The position numbers were made by a program, and so were the translations under genes. Of a DNA stretch of 64,000 nt, positions 17,678 to 24,970 are shown piece by piece. Origin of the DNA: CBDAQD01 sp965275905 (GTDB taxonomy: Bacteria > Pseudomonadota > Alphaproteobacteria > Rhizobiales > JAJFHC01); assembly GCA_965275905.1 (NCBI GenBank), contig CBDHYJ010000025.1:62001-126000 (forward strand), written 5' to 3'. Below the pieces are notes generated by a model. The model worked only from the letters and a program-made list of their open reading frames with translations, had not been told where the DNA came from and did no database searches. Each line of letters begins with the position of its first letter. The stretch's first letter is position 1.

Positions 17678-17838
17678 GGTCAAGCCCGGGCATGACAATT
17701 GAGATGTTTGACAGCCTTGTCTATTCCACTCCCGTCGTTCCCGTCCCCGATCCAGTCGGGGACCGGCTCCAGCGGGAATCCAGGGCGATACGGCACTGTC
17801 CTAGATTATGGCCTCTGGATCCCCGCCTGCGCGGGGAT
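17678..17838. repeat. Cluster of REP-like palindromes
   Basis: Three palindromic units in the gap after the IS: the right half of the split repeat (17678-17700), GTCCCCGA/TCGGGGAC (17743-17750 and 17756-17763), and ATCCCCGC/GCGGGGAT (17819-17826 and 17831-17838). Hairpins such as GGATCCCCGCCTGCGCGGGG recur in many alphaproteobacterial intergenic regions. No gene is visible between the IS and the methyltransferase. Confidence 0.6.
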
Positions 17839-17869
17839 GACGAATAAATTCGCTGAATCTTAGGACCGG

Positions 17870-18703
17870 CTATTTGGCTCCGCGCGACGGCTTCCGGTTG
17901 GGGCGCTTTCGCTTCGGCTTGCGGAACACCATGACCTTGGAGAGGAAGGCCGGTTCGTAGTCCTCGAATTCAAGGCCCACGTCAGCAAAAACGCCCGGGA
18001 AATCCTCCTTCACGTAGGAGGAAAAGTAGGGCTCGTGGAACCCGACTTCAAAGCCTTCAAGCAGCGCGTCGTAACCATCGCGGTCGCCACGCTGAAGGGA
18101 GTCGACCAGAACGAACAGGCCTCCGGGCTTGAGCACCCGCGCAATCTCTTTCGCGACAATCCGCCTGATCTTGGGCGGCAGTTCATGGAACAGGTAGATG
18201 CAGGTCACGATGTCCTGCGACCCGGCTTTTACCGGTATCTTCTCGGCATTGCCGTGCAGGAGGTCGACCTTGCTCAGCTCCTCGAGATGCGAGGCGGCCT
18301 CTTCCAGATAGGCTTCCGACAGGTCGACTCCGGTTACGGGCAGGCGCGGCCACGCCGCCTTGACGAATTTCAGGAACCGTCCTGTTCCGCACGCGAGATC
18401 AAGCAGCCGAACCTTGCGTTGGTCGCGCCCGGCCATGAATTCCGATACCGGGACCAGCCCCTGCCGGCGCATCACGTTGGCCGAGCCCGTAAACAGAGTC
18501 TCGACCTGAACGTCGTAGAGCGCCGCCGACTCCTCGGTCAGATAACCGCCGGTCTGGTAGTTCGACGACGGGCGGAAGGGTTCGCCCGCTTTGTCGGTGA
18601 TGGGCGACTGGAACTGGCGGCTGGCATAGTAGTGGGCCATATACCAGGCCACCCTTGCGCCCTGGCGCGCCGCAAAGCCTGCTTTTTCAACCGGTGAAAG
18701 CAT
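17870..18703 (-). CDS. Class I SAM-dependent methyltransferase, unknown substrate
   Basis: A 277-residue protein whose central part is a Rossmann methyltransferase. Motif I is LLDLACGTGRFL, followed by VTGVDLSEAYL (acidic residue binding the SAM ribose), HGNAEKIPV and IARVLKPGGLFVLVD. The roughly 90-residue N-terminal part is helical and specific to this group; the C-terminus is very basic (RKPKRKRPNRKPSRGAK), which could touch RNA, DNA or phospholipid. It ends the long minus-strand run that includes dxs and tlyA. The substrate is not predictable. Confidence 0.82.
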   Translation of the reverse strand: MLSPVEKAGFAARQGARVAWYMAHYYASRQFQSPITDKAGEPFRPSSNYQTGGYLTEESAALYDVQVETLFTGSANVMRRQGLVPVSEFMAGRDQRKVRLLDLACGTGRFLKFVKAAWPRLPVTGVDLSEAYLEEAASHLEELSKVDLLHGNAEKIPVKAGSQDIVTCIYLFHELPPKIRRIVAKEIARVLKPGGLFVLVDSLQRGDRDGYDALLEGFEVGFHEPYFSSYVKEDFPGVFADVGLEFEDYEPAFLSKVMVFRKPKRKRPNRKPSRGAK

Positions 18704-18730
18704 GTTCCGCTCCGTTTTGAAGCCGCCGTC

Positions 18731-19963
18731 TCAATGCCGCATCAGGACCGCGACCAGTTCGATGTGCGGCGAATACACAAACTGGTCGATCGGCGTGACC
18801 CGCTCAAGACTGTATCCGCCATCCATGAGTATACGGGCATCCCGGGCGAAAGTCGCAGCGTTGCAGGAAACCGCGACAACAAGCGGCACGGTGCTGTCGG
18901 CAATCTCGATACACTGCTCCCGGGCGCCGGCGCGCGGCGGATCAAACAGAATGGCGTCGAATTCGTTCAGCTCACTTGCCAGAAGCGGACGCCTGAACAG
19001 GTCGCGCTGCTCGACCGTGACCGGCTTGATGCCCTGTGCATGATTGACCGCACGGTTCAGCGCGGCCAAAGCGCCGGCGTCAGCCTCCACCGCGTGGATG
19101 CTGAGATGCCGGGCCAGGGGCAGGCTCAAGGCCCCGCATCCGCTGAAGAGATCAGCCACACTGGTGCAACCCGAAAGGCCGTTCCGAACCTTCTCGACGA
19201 TCAGACCTTCCGCCTCTTCGACAGCCTGGAGGAAGCCGCCCGGCGGCGGCACGACGGCAATCTCGCCAAACAGATGGTGAGGCGGACGGCGCTCGGCGAT
19301 CACGTCACCATCCCAGGCGAGCCGGGCAAGGTCTAGCCGTTCGGCCATTGCGGCCAGATGCTCGCGGGCCTCAAGCCCGTCGACCGTCCTGCCCCCGGTC
19401 ACCGCCACGTCGACGCCGGCGCGGCTCATTGTTACCTGCACATCCGCAACACCGCGGCGCGTCAGCATCGGTGCAACGGCTTCTCGGAGCGCAGGAATTG
19501 CCGAGACGATATCCTGCATGAGGACCGGGCACTCTTCGAGATCGACAATCTCGGCACTGCGATGGACATTGAAGCCGAACCTGACGCCGCGCTTGGTGCG
19601 CCGGGCCGCGAATGAAGCCCGGCGCCGCCCGGACTGCTTGACTACGGTAACCGGTTCAACGCCGGTCTCGATGCCGCGACGCCGGAGCGCCTGCACAACC
19701 AGGTCCCGCTTCCAGTCGCGATAGGCGTCCGGTGCCATGTGCTGAAGCGCGCAGCCACCGCAGGCTGGAAAGTGCCTGCACACCGGCTCGACCCTGTCGG
19801 GTGACGGTTCGAGGACCTCAAGCAACCGGCCGTGATCGCCGTCAACCTCCACCCTGACGCGCTCTCCGGCCAGAGCGCCGCGCACGTAGACCGTTGCATC
19901 ACCTGAGCGGGCAGCGCCCTCACCCAGATGCGCGAGCGTATCGATAACGAGATCGTCCTTCAT
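18731..19963 (-). CDS. RNA (uracil-5-)-methyltransferase, TrmA/RlmD-type
   Basis: A 410-residue SAM-dependent enzyme that makes m5U in 23S rRNA or tRNA; which site cannot be told. A short TRAM-like N-terminus is followed by the 4Fe-4S cysteines Cys62, Cys68, Cys71 (CRHFPACGGC) and Cys145 (LEECPVL). The SAM site is ADLFSGCGALSLPLA, FDPPRAGA is the DPP-type motif, and Cys367 in AVSCNAATFARD is the nucleophile. It overlaps tlyA by 4 bp (ATGA), so the two RNA methyltransferases are co-translated. Confidence 0.88.
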   Translation of the reverse strand: MKDDLVIDTLAHLGEGAARSGDATVYVRGALAGERVRVEVDGDHGRLLEVLEPSPDRVEPVCRHFPACGGCALQHMAPDAYRDWKRDLVVQALRRRGIETGVEPVTVVKQSGRRRASFAARRTKRGVRFGFNVHRSAEIVDLEECPVLMQDIVSAIPALREAVAPMLTRRGVADVQVTMSRAGVDVAVTGGRTVDGLEAREHLAAMAERLDLARLAWDGDVIAERRPPHHLFGEIAVVPPPGGFLQAVEEAEGLIVEKVRNGLSGCTSVADLFSGCGALSLPLARHLSIHAVEADAGALAALNRAVNHAQGIKPVTVEQRDLFRRPLLASELNEFDAILFDPPRAGAREQCIEIADSTVPLVVAVSCNAATFARDARILMDGGYSLERVTPIDQFVYSPHIELVAVLMRH

Positions 19964-20706
19964 GGCAGGACCGCAACCATCAGAAACTCGGAGTTTCCAT
20001 CAGGTCCTTCTATCGGCGAGCGTTGCAATCCCTCGACACGCCATCCGCGTGTCTCGATCCACGACGTCATGTCGCCGCAGACTTCTTCGTGCAGAGACGG
20101 GTCACGTACAACACCGCCCTTGCCCAACCGTTCGCGACCGACCTCAAACTGGGGCTTGATGAGGGCGACAAGGCGGCATCCGGGCCGTGCCAGCGCAAGT
20201 GCTGCCGGCAGGGCTTTCTTGAGGCTGATGAAACTCACGTCACAGACGATGATGTCCGGCGGCTCCGGAATGTGTTCCTTAGTCAGGTGGCGGGCATTGA
20301 GTCCTTCAATGGACACGACGCGTTCGTCTGCTCGCAGGGATTCATGAAGCTGATCGTGACCGACATCGATCGCGTGCACTTCTTTCGCCCCTCGACGCAG
20401 AAGCACGTCCGTGAAGCCGCCGGTCGATGCGCCAAGATCGATCGCCGACATCCCGGTTACGTCGATCCCCGACGCATCCAGCGCATGAGCGAGCTTGAGG
20501 CCGCCGCGAGAGACGTACGGGTTTGCATCTTCCGCGACGGCGATATCAACGCCGTCGTCCACCAGTTGTCCGGGCTTGGCCGCCTTGCTGTCTGCTACGG
20601 TGACCTCGCCGCGTTTGATGGCATCACGCGCTCTTGCGCGAGTCGTGCAGAGGCCGCGTTCGACGAGCAGAACGTCAAGCCGCATTTTCCTAGGGGTGTC
20701 GGTCAC
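19960..20706 (-). CDS. tlyA: TlyA-family RNA methyltransferase (S4 plus FtsJ-like)
   Basis: A 248-residue protein: an N-terminal S4 RNA-binding domain (RLDVLLVERGLCTTRARARD) and an FtsJ-like 2'-O-methyltransferase domain with SAM motif AIDLGASTGGFTDVLL, then IVCDVSFISL and ALIKPQFEVG. Characterised TlyA proteins methylate rRNA at cytidine 2'-O in 16S and/or 23S. It follows dxs by 11 bp, an arrangement conserved in Rhizobiales, and overlaps the uracil methyltransferase gene. Confidence 0.9.
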   Translation of the reverse strand: MTDTPRKMRLDVLLVERGLCTTRARARDAIKRGEVTVADSKAAKPGQLVDDGVDIAVAEDANPYVSRGGLKLAHALDASGIDVTGMSAIDLGASTGGFTDVLLRRGAKEVHAIDVGHDQLHESLRADERVVSIEGLNARHLTKEHIPEPPDIIVCDVSFISLKKALPAALALARPGCRLVALIKPQFEVGRERLGKGGVVRDPSLHEEVCGDMTSWIETRGWRVEGLQRSPIEGPDGNSEFLMVAVLP

Positions 20707-20717
20707 GAGACCGGCGA

Positions 20718-22640
20718 TCAGGCCCGCCTGATGGACTCTGCCATCTCGGACCGGCCGAGCGCCGCAAGCACCGTTTCGACAATGCCCGGAGCGTTAAGAC
20801 CTGCAGTCTCGTACATGGCAGCCGGCTTGTCATGATCGATGAATTCGTCCGGCAACATCATGGTGCGGATCTTCAGCCCGTTGTCGAGCAGGCCGTTCGC
20901 CGCCAGGAAATGCAGGACATGCGCGCCAAATCCACCGGCGGCCCCCTCCTCGATCGTTACGAGAACTTCGTGGTTGCCTGCAAGTCGGCGGATCAGATCC
21001 TCATCGAGGGGCTTGGCAAAACGGGCATCCGCAATCGTCGTGGAAAAGCCGAACGACGCTAGCTGGTCCGCAGCCTTGTAGCTTTCCTGAAGGCGGGTTC
21101 CGAAACTCAGGATCGCAGCCGTGCTGCCTTCGCGCAGAACGCGGCCCTTGCCGATCTCCAGAACCTCGCCCTGTTCGGGCATATCGATACCCACACCCTC
21201 GCCGCGCGGATAACGCACCGCGGAAGGCCCGTCATCGATCGCCGCGGCGGTCGCGACCATGTGGACAAGCTCCGCCTCGTCGGCGGCTGCCATGATCACA
21301 AAGCCCGGAAGCGTGCCGAGATAGGTTATGTCATAGGCACCCGCATGGGTCGGTCCGTCGGCTCCGACGAGTCCCGCACGGTCAAGCGCAAAGCGCACAG
21401 GCAGCTTCTGGATTGCAACGTCGTGCACAACCTGGTCGTAGGCGCGCTGCAGAAATGTCGAATAGATCGCGGCGAACGGCTTGTAACCTTCGCAGGCCAT
21501 GCCGGCCGCGAACGTTACGCCATGCTGTTCGGCGATGCCGACATCGAAACACCGGTCGGGAAAGGCTTTGCCGAACAGATCGAGCCCGGTGCCCGACGGC
21601 ATGGCCGCCGTGACGGCAACGATCTTGTCGTCCTTCTCCGCTTCCTTGATGAGGCTCTGCGCAAAGACCTTTGTGTAGGCCGGCGCGTTGGGCTTCGGCT
21701 TCGACTGGGCCCCGGTCACGACGTCGAACTTGGCGACGCCGTGATACTTGTCGGCGGATTTCTCCGCCGGATCGTATCCCTTGCCCTTCTGGGTCACGAC
21801 GTGGACGAGTATCGGGCCTTCCTTGGCGTCGCGCACATTGCGCAGCACCGGCAGCAGGTGGTCCAGATTATGGCCGTCGATCGGGCCGACATAATAGAAG
21901 CCGAGTTCCTCGAACAGCGTCCCGCCGGTCCAGAATCCACGCGTGTACTCTTCCGCCCTGATCGCCTTGCGTTCGAGCGACTTCGGCAGGCGATGCGCGA
22001 GCTGCTTGGCGAAGTTGCGCAGGTGCCGGTAGGTGTTGCCGGACAGAAGCCGCGCCAGATAGGCACTCATGGCACCGACCGGCGGCGCAATCGACATGTC
22101 GTTGTCGTTCAGGATCACGATCAGGCGGCTGTCACCCGAGCCGGCATTGTTCATGGCCTCGTAAGCCATGCCGGCACTCATGGCGCCATCACCGATGACG
22201 GCGATGACGTTGTTGTCACCGCCATCCAGATCGCGCGCCGTCGCCATGCCCAGACCGGCTGAAATCGACGTCGATGAATGGGCGGCTCCAAACGGATCGA
22301 ATTCGCTTTCCGCACGCTTCGTGAAACCGGACAGGCCGCCGCCCTGGCGAAGTGTCCGGATCCGGTCACGCCGGCCGGTGAGAATCTTGTGCGGATAGGC
22401 CTGATGGCCGACATCCCAGATGAGACGGTCGTCCGGCGTGTTGAATATGTAGTGCAGCGCTACGGTCAGCTCGACAACGCCGAGCCCGGCGCCCAGATGC
22501 CCCCCGGTCACAGAGACAGCGTCAATCATTTCCGTACGCAACTCGTCGGCAATCTGCCTCAAGTCGGACTCTTCGAATGCCCGCAGGTCCTCAGGCGTAC
22601 GCACCTGGTCGAGCAACGGCGTTGTTGTCTGCCCGGTCAC
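20718..22640 (-). CDS. dxs: 1-deoxy-D-xylulose-5-phosphate synthase
   Basis: DXS joins pyruvate and glyceraldehyde 3-phosphate using thiamine diphosphate, the first step of the MEP isoprenoid pathway. Visible are GGHLGAGLGVVELTVALHY, WDVGHQAYPHKILTGR, the TPP motif GDGAMSAGMAYEA through ILNDNDMS, and GIAEQHGVTFAAG. I use GTG 22640 (640 residues), because the protein then starts VTGQTTTPLLDQVRTPEDLR as in relatives and AAGGA lies 10 nt upstream. An open TTG at 22694 would add 18 residues. xseB and tlyA flank it on the same strand. Confidence 0.93.
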   Translation of the reverse strand: MTGQTTTPLLDQVRTPEDLRAFEESDLRQIADELRTEMIDAVSVTGGHLGAGLGVVELTVALHYIFNTPDDRLIWDVGHQAYPHKILTGRRDRIRTLRQGGGLSGFTKRAESEFDPFGAAHSSTSISAGLGMATARDLDGGDNNVIAVIGDGAMSAGMAYEAMNNAGSGDSRLIVILNDNDMSIAPPVGAMSAYLARLLSGNTYRHLRNFAKQLAHRLPKSLERKAIRAEEYTRGFWTGGTLFEELGFYYVGPIDGHNLDHLLPVLRNVRDAKEGPILVHVVTQKGKGYDPAEKSADKYHGVAKFDVVTGAQSKPKPNAPAYTKVFAQSLIKEAEKDDKIVAVTAAMPSGTGLDLFGKAFPDRCFDVGIAEQHGVTFAAGMACEGYKPFAAIYSTFLQRAYDQVVHDVAIQKLPVRFALDRAGLVGADGPTHAGAYDITYLGTLPGFVIMAAADEAELVHMVATAAAIDDGPSAVRYPRGEGVGIDMPEQGEVLEIGKGRVLREGSTAAILSFGTRLQESYKAADQLASFGFSTTIADARFAKPLDEDLIRRLAGNHEVLVTIEEGAAGGFGAHVLHFLAANGLLDNGLKIRTMMLPDEFIDHDKPAAMYETAGLNAPGIVETVLAALGRSEMAESIRRA

Positions 22641-22693
22641 CGTGTCCACGTCCTTTTCGATATTTGCGCCTCTCTTCTTGAAAGATTGGCGCA

Positions 22694-22722
22694 AAGGCAG
22701 CTTTTTTCAACTGTACTGCCTT
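22694..22722. promoter_or_regulatory. Inverted repeat in the dxs leader
   Basis: AAGGCAG (22694-22700) and CTGCCTT (22716-22722) are perfect 7-bp arms with a 15-nt spacer in the xseB-dxs gap. With dxs starting at 22640 this lies in the leader and could form a weak RNA hairpin. There is no T-run typical of a terminator. The function is uncertain. Confidence 0.25.
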
Positions 22723-22822
22723 GGCCGTCCCCTCAGATACCGACGATATAGCAAAGCTCACCGATACGCCAACCCAGAGCTACAGGTTGGCTGCGCATCC
22801 GCGGGCACGCGATACCGTGCGA

Positions 22823-23083
22823 TCAGTCCACATCGAGCGGTTCGGTTCCGCCCGGCGTGCCATCCGGCTTGAGAGCGATCTTCTCGATCCGGGCTTCTGC
22901 CGTCTTCAAGAGCGCCTCGCAATGCGCCTTGAGCTTTTCGCCGCGCTCATAGATCGCAATCGAGCCCTCGAGTTCGACATCGCCGCCTTCAAGTTGCCCC
23001 ACGATGCGTTCAAGTTCGCCGAGCGCCTGCTCAAAGCTCATATCCGCAATATCACTGTCGGTCTTGGCATCCTTGCCGGCCAT
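22823..23083 (-). CDS. xseB: Exodeoxyribonuclease VII small subunit
   Basis: An 86-residue helical protein with the family core MSFEQALGELERIVGQLEGG and LEGSIAIYERGEKLKAHCE. XseB binds in several copies to XseA to form exonuclease VII, which degrades single-stranded DNA. xseA is not in this window. It sits between the HDAC-like gene (28-bp gap) and dxs (182 bp), as in many Rhizobiales. Confidence 0.93.
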   Translation of the reverse strand: MAGKDAKTDSDIADMSFEQALGELERIVGQLEGGDVELEGSIAIYERGEKLKAHCEALLKTAEARIEKIALKPDGTPGGTEPLDVD

Positions 23084-23111
23084 GCCCTGCTCCTCAAAAG
23101 GCTTTGGGAAT

Positions 23112-24044
23112 TCAACTCTGCATCAGCGTGCGAACATGCGTCGCGCAGGATGCCGCGAGCCCGCGCAAGTCATATCCGCCTTCCAGCATGGAGACAATAC
23201 GTCCGTTGCAGTGGGTGTCGGCCACATCCATCAGTTTGGCCGTGACCCAGGCGAAGTCCTTCTCGACCAGGGCGAGACCGCCCAGAGGATCATCGGCATG
23301 GGCATCGAATCCGGCCGAGATGATGAGCAGGTCGGGCTTCATGTTTTCAAGACTCGGCAGGATGACGGACTCGAATGCCTCCATGAAACGAACACCGTCA
23401 TCACCGGGCCTCAGGGGTGCGTTGAAGATATTGTTCTCCGCCCCCGTCTCGTTTCGCGCACCCGTGCCCGGGAACAGGGGCATCTGGTGCGTCGAGCCAT
23501 AGATCAGATTGCGATCGTTCCAGAAAATTTCCTGGGTCCCGTTACCGTGGTGAACATCGAAATCGATCACGGCGACACGCTCGAGACCGTACTTTTTCCG
23601 GGCATACTCGGCCGCGACCGCAACACTGTTGAACAGGCAGAAGCCCATGGCACGTGCCGTCTCGGCGTGGTGCCCGGGCGGGCGGACCGCACAGAATGCG
23701 TTATCGCAGGCGCCGGCCATGATCTGATCAACCGCCCGTGTGCCCGATCCCACGCAGCGCAATGCAGCTTCCCAGCTCCCCGCGGACAGCCAGGTGTCAG
23801 GGTCCAGCGGCACAGCGCTGTCATCGGTCGGCACCTTGCTCTTGATGTCGTCGATGTAGGCTTGCGGATGAACCTTTGCGATGTCGGCGACATCACCCAT
23901 GGGCGCCTCTTCCCGCAGAAGGTCATCAAAGATCGATTCCCCCAGGACCTTGTTCAGCGCGCGGATGCGGTCCGGGCGTTCCGGATGTCCATGCGGCGTC
24001 TGGTGATTGATGGTCGAGTCATGCTTGAGCAGAAGTGTCGTCAT
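23112..24044 (-). CDS. Histone-deacetylase-family protein (acetylpolyamine/acetoin-type hydrolase)
   Basis: A 310-residue arginase-fold zinc amidohydrolase. Catalytic histidines are His125/His126 in RPPGHHAE, zinc ligands Asp163 and His165 in DFDVHHGNGTQ plus an Asp in SAGFDAHADDPLGG. Bacteria lack histones; relatives deacetylate polyamines, small acetyl compounds or proteins. It is placed upstream of xseB-dxs and only 4 bp after an SDR gene, so it belongs to the long operon. The substrate is unknown. Confidence 0.9.
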   Translation of the reverse strand: MTTLLLKHDSTINHQTPHGHPERPDRIRALNKVLGESIFDDLLREEAPMGDVADIAKVHPQAYIDDIKSKVPTDDSAVPLDPDTWLSAGSWEAALRCVGSGTRAVDQIMAGACDNAFCAVRPPGHHAETARAMGFCLFNSVAVAAEYARKKYGLERVAVIDFDVHHGNGTQEIFWNDRNLIYGSTHQMPLFPGTGARNETGAENNIFNAPLRPGDDGVRFMEAFESVILPSLENMKPDLLIISAGFDAHADDPLGGLALVEKDFAWVTAKLMDVADTHCNGRIVSMLEGGYDLRGLAASCATHVRTLMQS

Positions 24045-24048
24045 TGCC

Positions 24049-24912
24049 CTACTCCGCTGCGTCCAGAGAAGCCGGCGGGATGCTGTCCTCCGGCACGAAA
24101 AAATCGGGACTGAGCGGCTGCGCCGGATCTACCCGGTAGCTGTCGAAATCGGACACGCCGTGTTCGGAGAGAAGCGTGTCGTCGATGCAGAAATTGCCAG
24201 TGAATTCGCGAGACGGCTTTGTCAGGATGACGTGCGCCGCATCCGCCATGATGTCCGGCGTACGGCTGCTCTGCATCCGTTCTTCGCCGCCCAGCAGATT
24301 CCTGATCGCGGCGGTCGCGATCGTCGTGCGCGGCCAGAGTGCGTTGACCGCGACGCCACGGTCGGCGAACTCGGCAGCCATACCCAGCACGCACATGCTC
24401 ATGCCGAACTTCGCCATCGTATAGGCAACGTGAGGCCCGAACCATTTCGGCGACATGTCGAGCGGCGGAGAAATGTTCAGGATATGCGGATTGTCCGCTT
24501 CGAGAAGATGCGGCAGACAGGATTTCGAGACCAGAAAGGTGCCGCGCGTGTTGATGGAATGCATCAGATCATAGCGCTTCATTTCGGTCTCGAGCGTGCC
24601 CGTGAGCTGGATGGCGCTGGCGTTGTTGATGCAGATGTCGATGCCACCGAACTTCCCGGCCGCGGCGTCAACGGCTGTCCGGACCGCGTCTTCATCACGG
24701 ACGTCAACGACCAGCGGGAGTGCCTTGCCGCCGGCCTGTTCGATCTCTTCCGCCGCCGTGTAGATCGTGCCTTCGAGTTTGGGATGCGGCTCGGCGGTCT
24801 TCGCCGCTATGGCCACATTGGCACCGTCACGCGCCGCCCTGAGCGCAATCGCCAGGCCGATGCCGCGGCTGCCGCCCGTAATGAACAGAGTCTTGTTGTT
24901 GAGATCCGCCAT
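24049..24912 (-). CDS. Short-chain dehydrogenase, HSDL2-like
   Basis: A 287-residue SDR with cofactor motif FITGGSRGIGLAIA, an NNASAIQ motif, and active-site Ser (NISPPLDMSP), Tyr and Lys (AYTMAKFGMS). The PPLDM and NALWPRTTIATAA signatures and the length match HSDL2-type SDRs seen near acyl-CoA enzymes. It may act on a lipid or acyl-CoA-linked alcohol. I chose ATG 24912; a GTG at 24924 lies right behind GGAGG and is possible. It follows the acyl-CoA dehydrogenase gene (58-bp gap). Confidence 0.85.
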   Translation of the reverse strand: MADLNNKTLFITGGSRGIGLAIALRAARDGANVAIAAKTAEPHPKLEGTIYTAAEEIEQAGGKALPLVVDVRDEDAVRTAVDAAAGKFGGIDICINNASAIQLTGTLETEMKRYDLMHSINTRGTFLVSKSCLPHLLEADNPHILNISPPLDMSPKWFGPHVAYTMAKFGMSMCVLGMAAEFADRGVAVNALWPRTTIATAAIRNLLGGEERMQSSRTPDIMADAAHVILTKPSREFTGNFCIDDTLLSEHGVSDFDSYRVDPAQPLSPDFFVPEDSIPPASLDAAE

Positions 24913-24970
24913 GCGAAATTCCACTTCCTCCCCAGGACCGTTTCTCGAGACGGCCCGCTTTTTGTTCTTC

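Noticed and set aside
21261..22262. Plus-strand open frame opposite dxs
   Set aside because: A shadow of dxs codon use; composition is Arg/Gly-rich with no recognisable motif.
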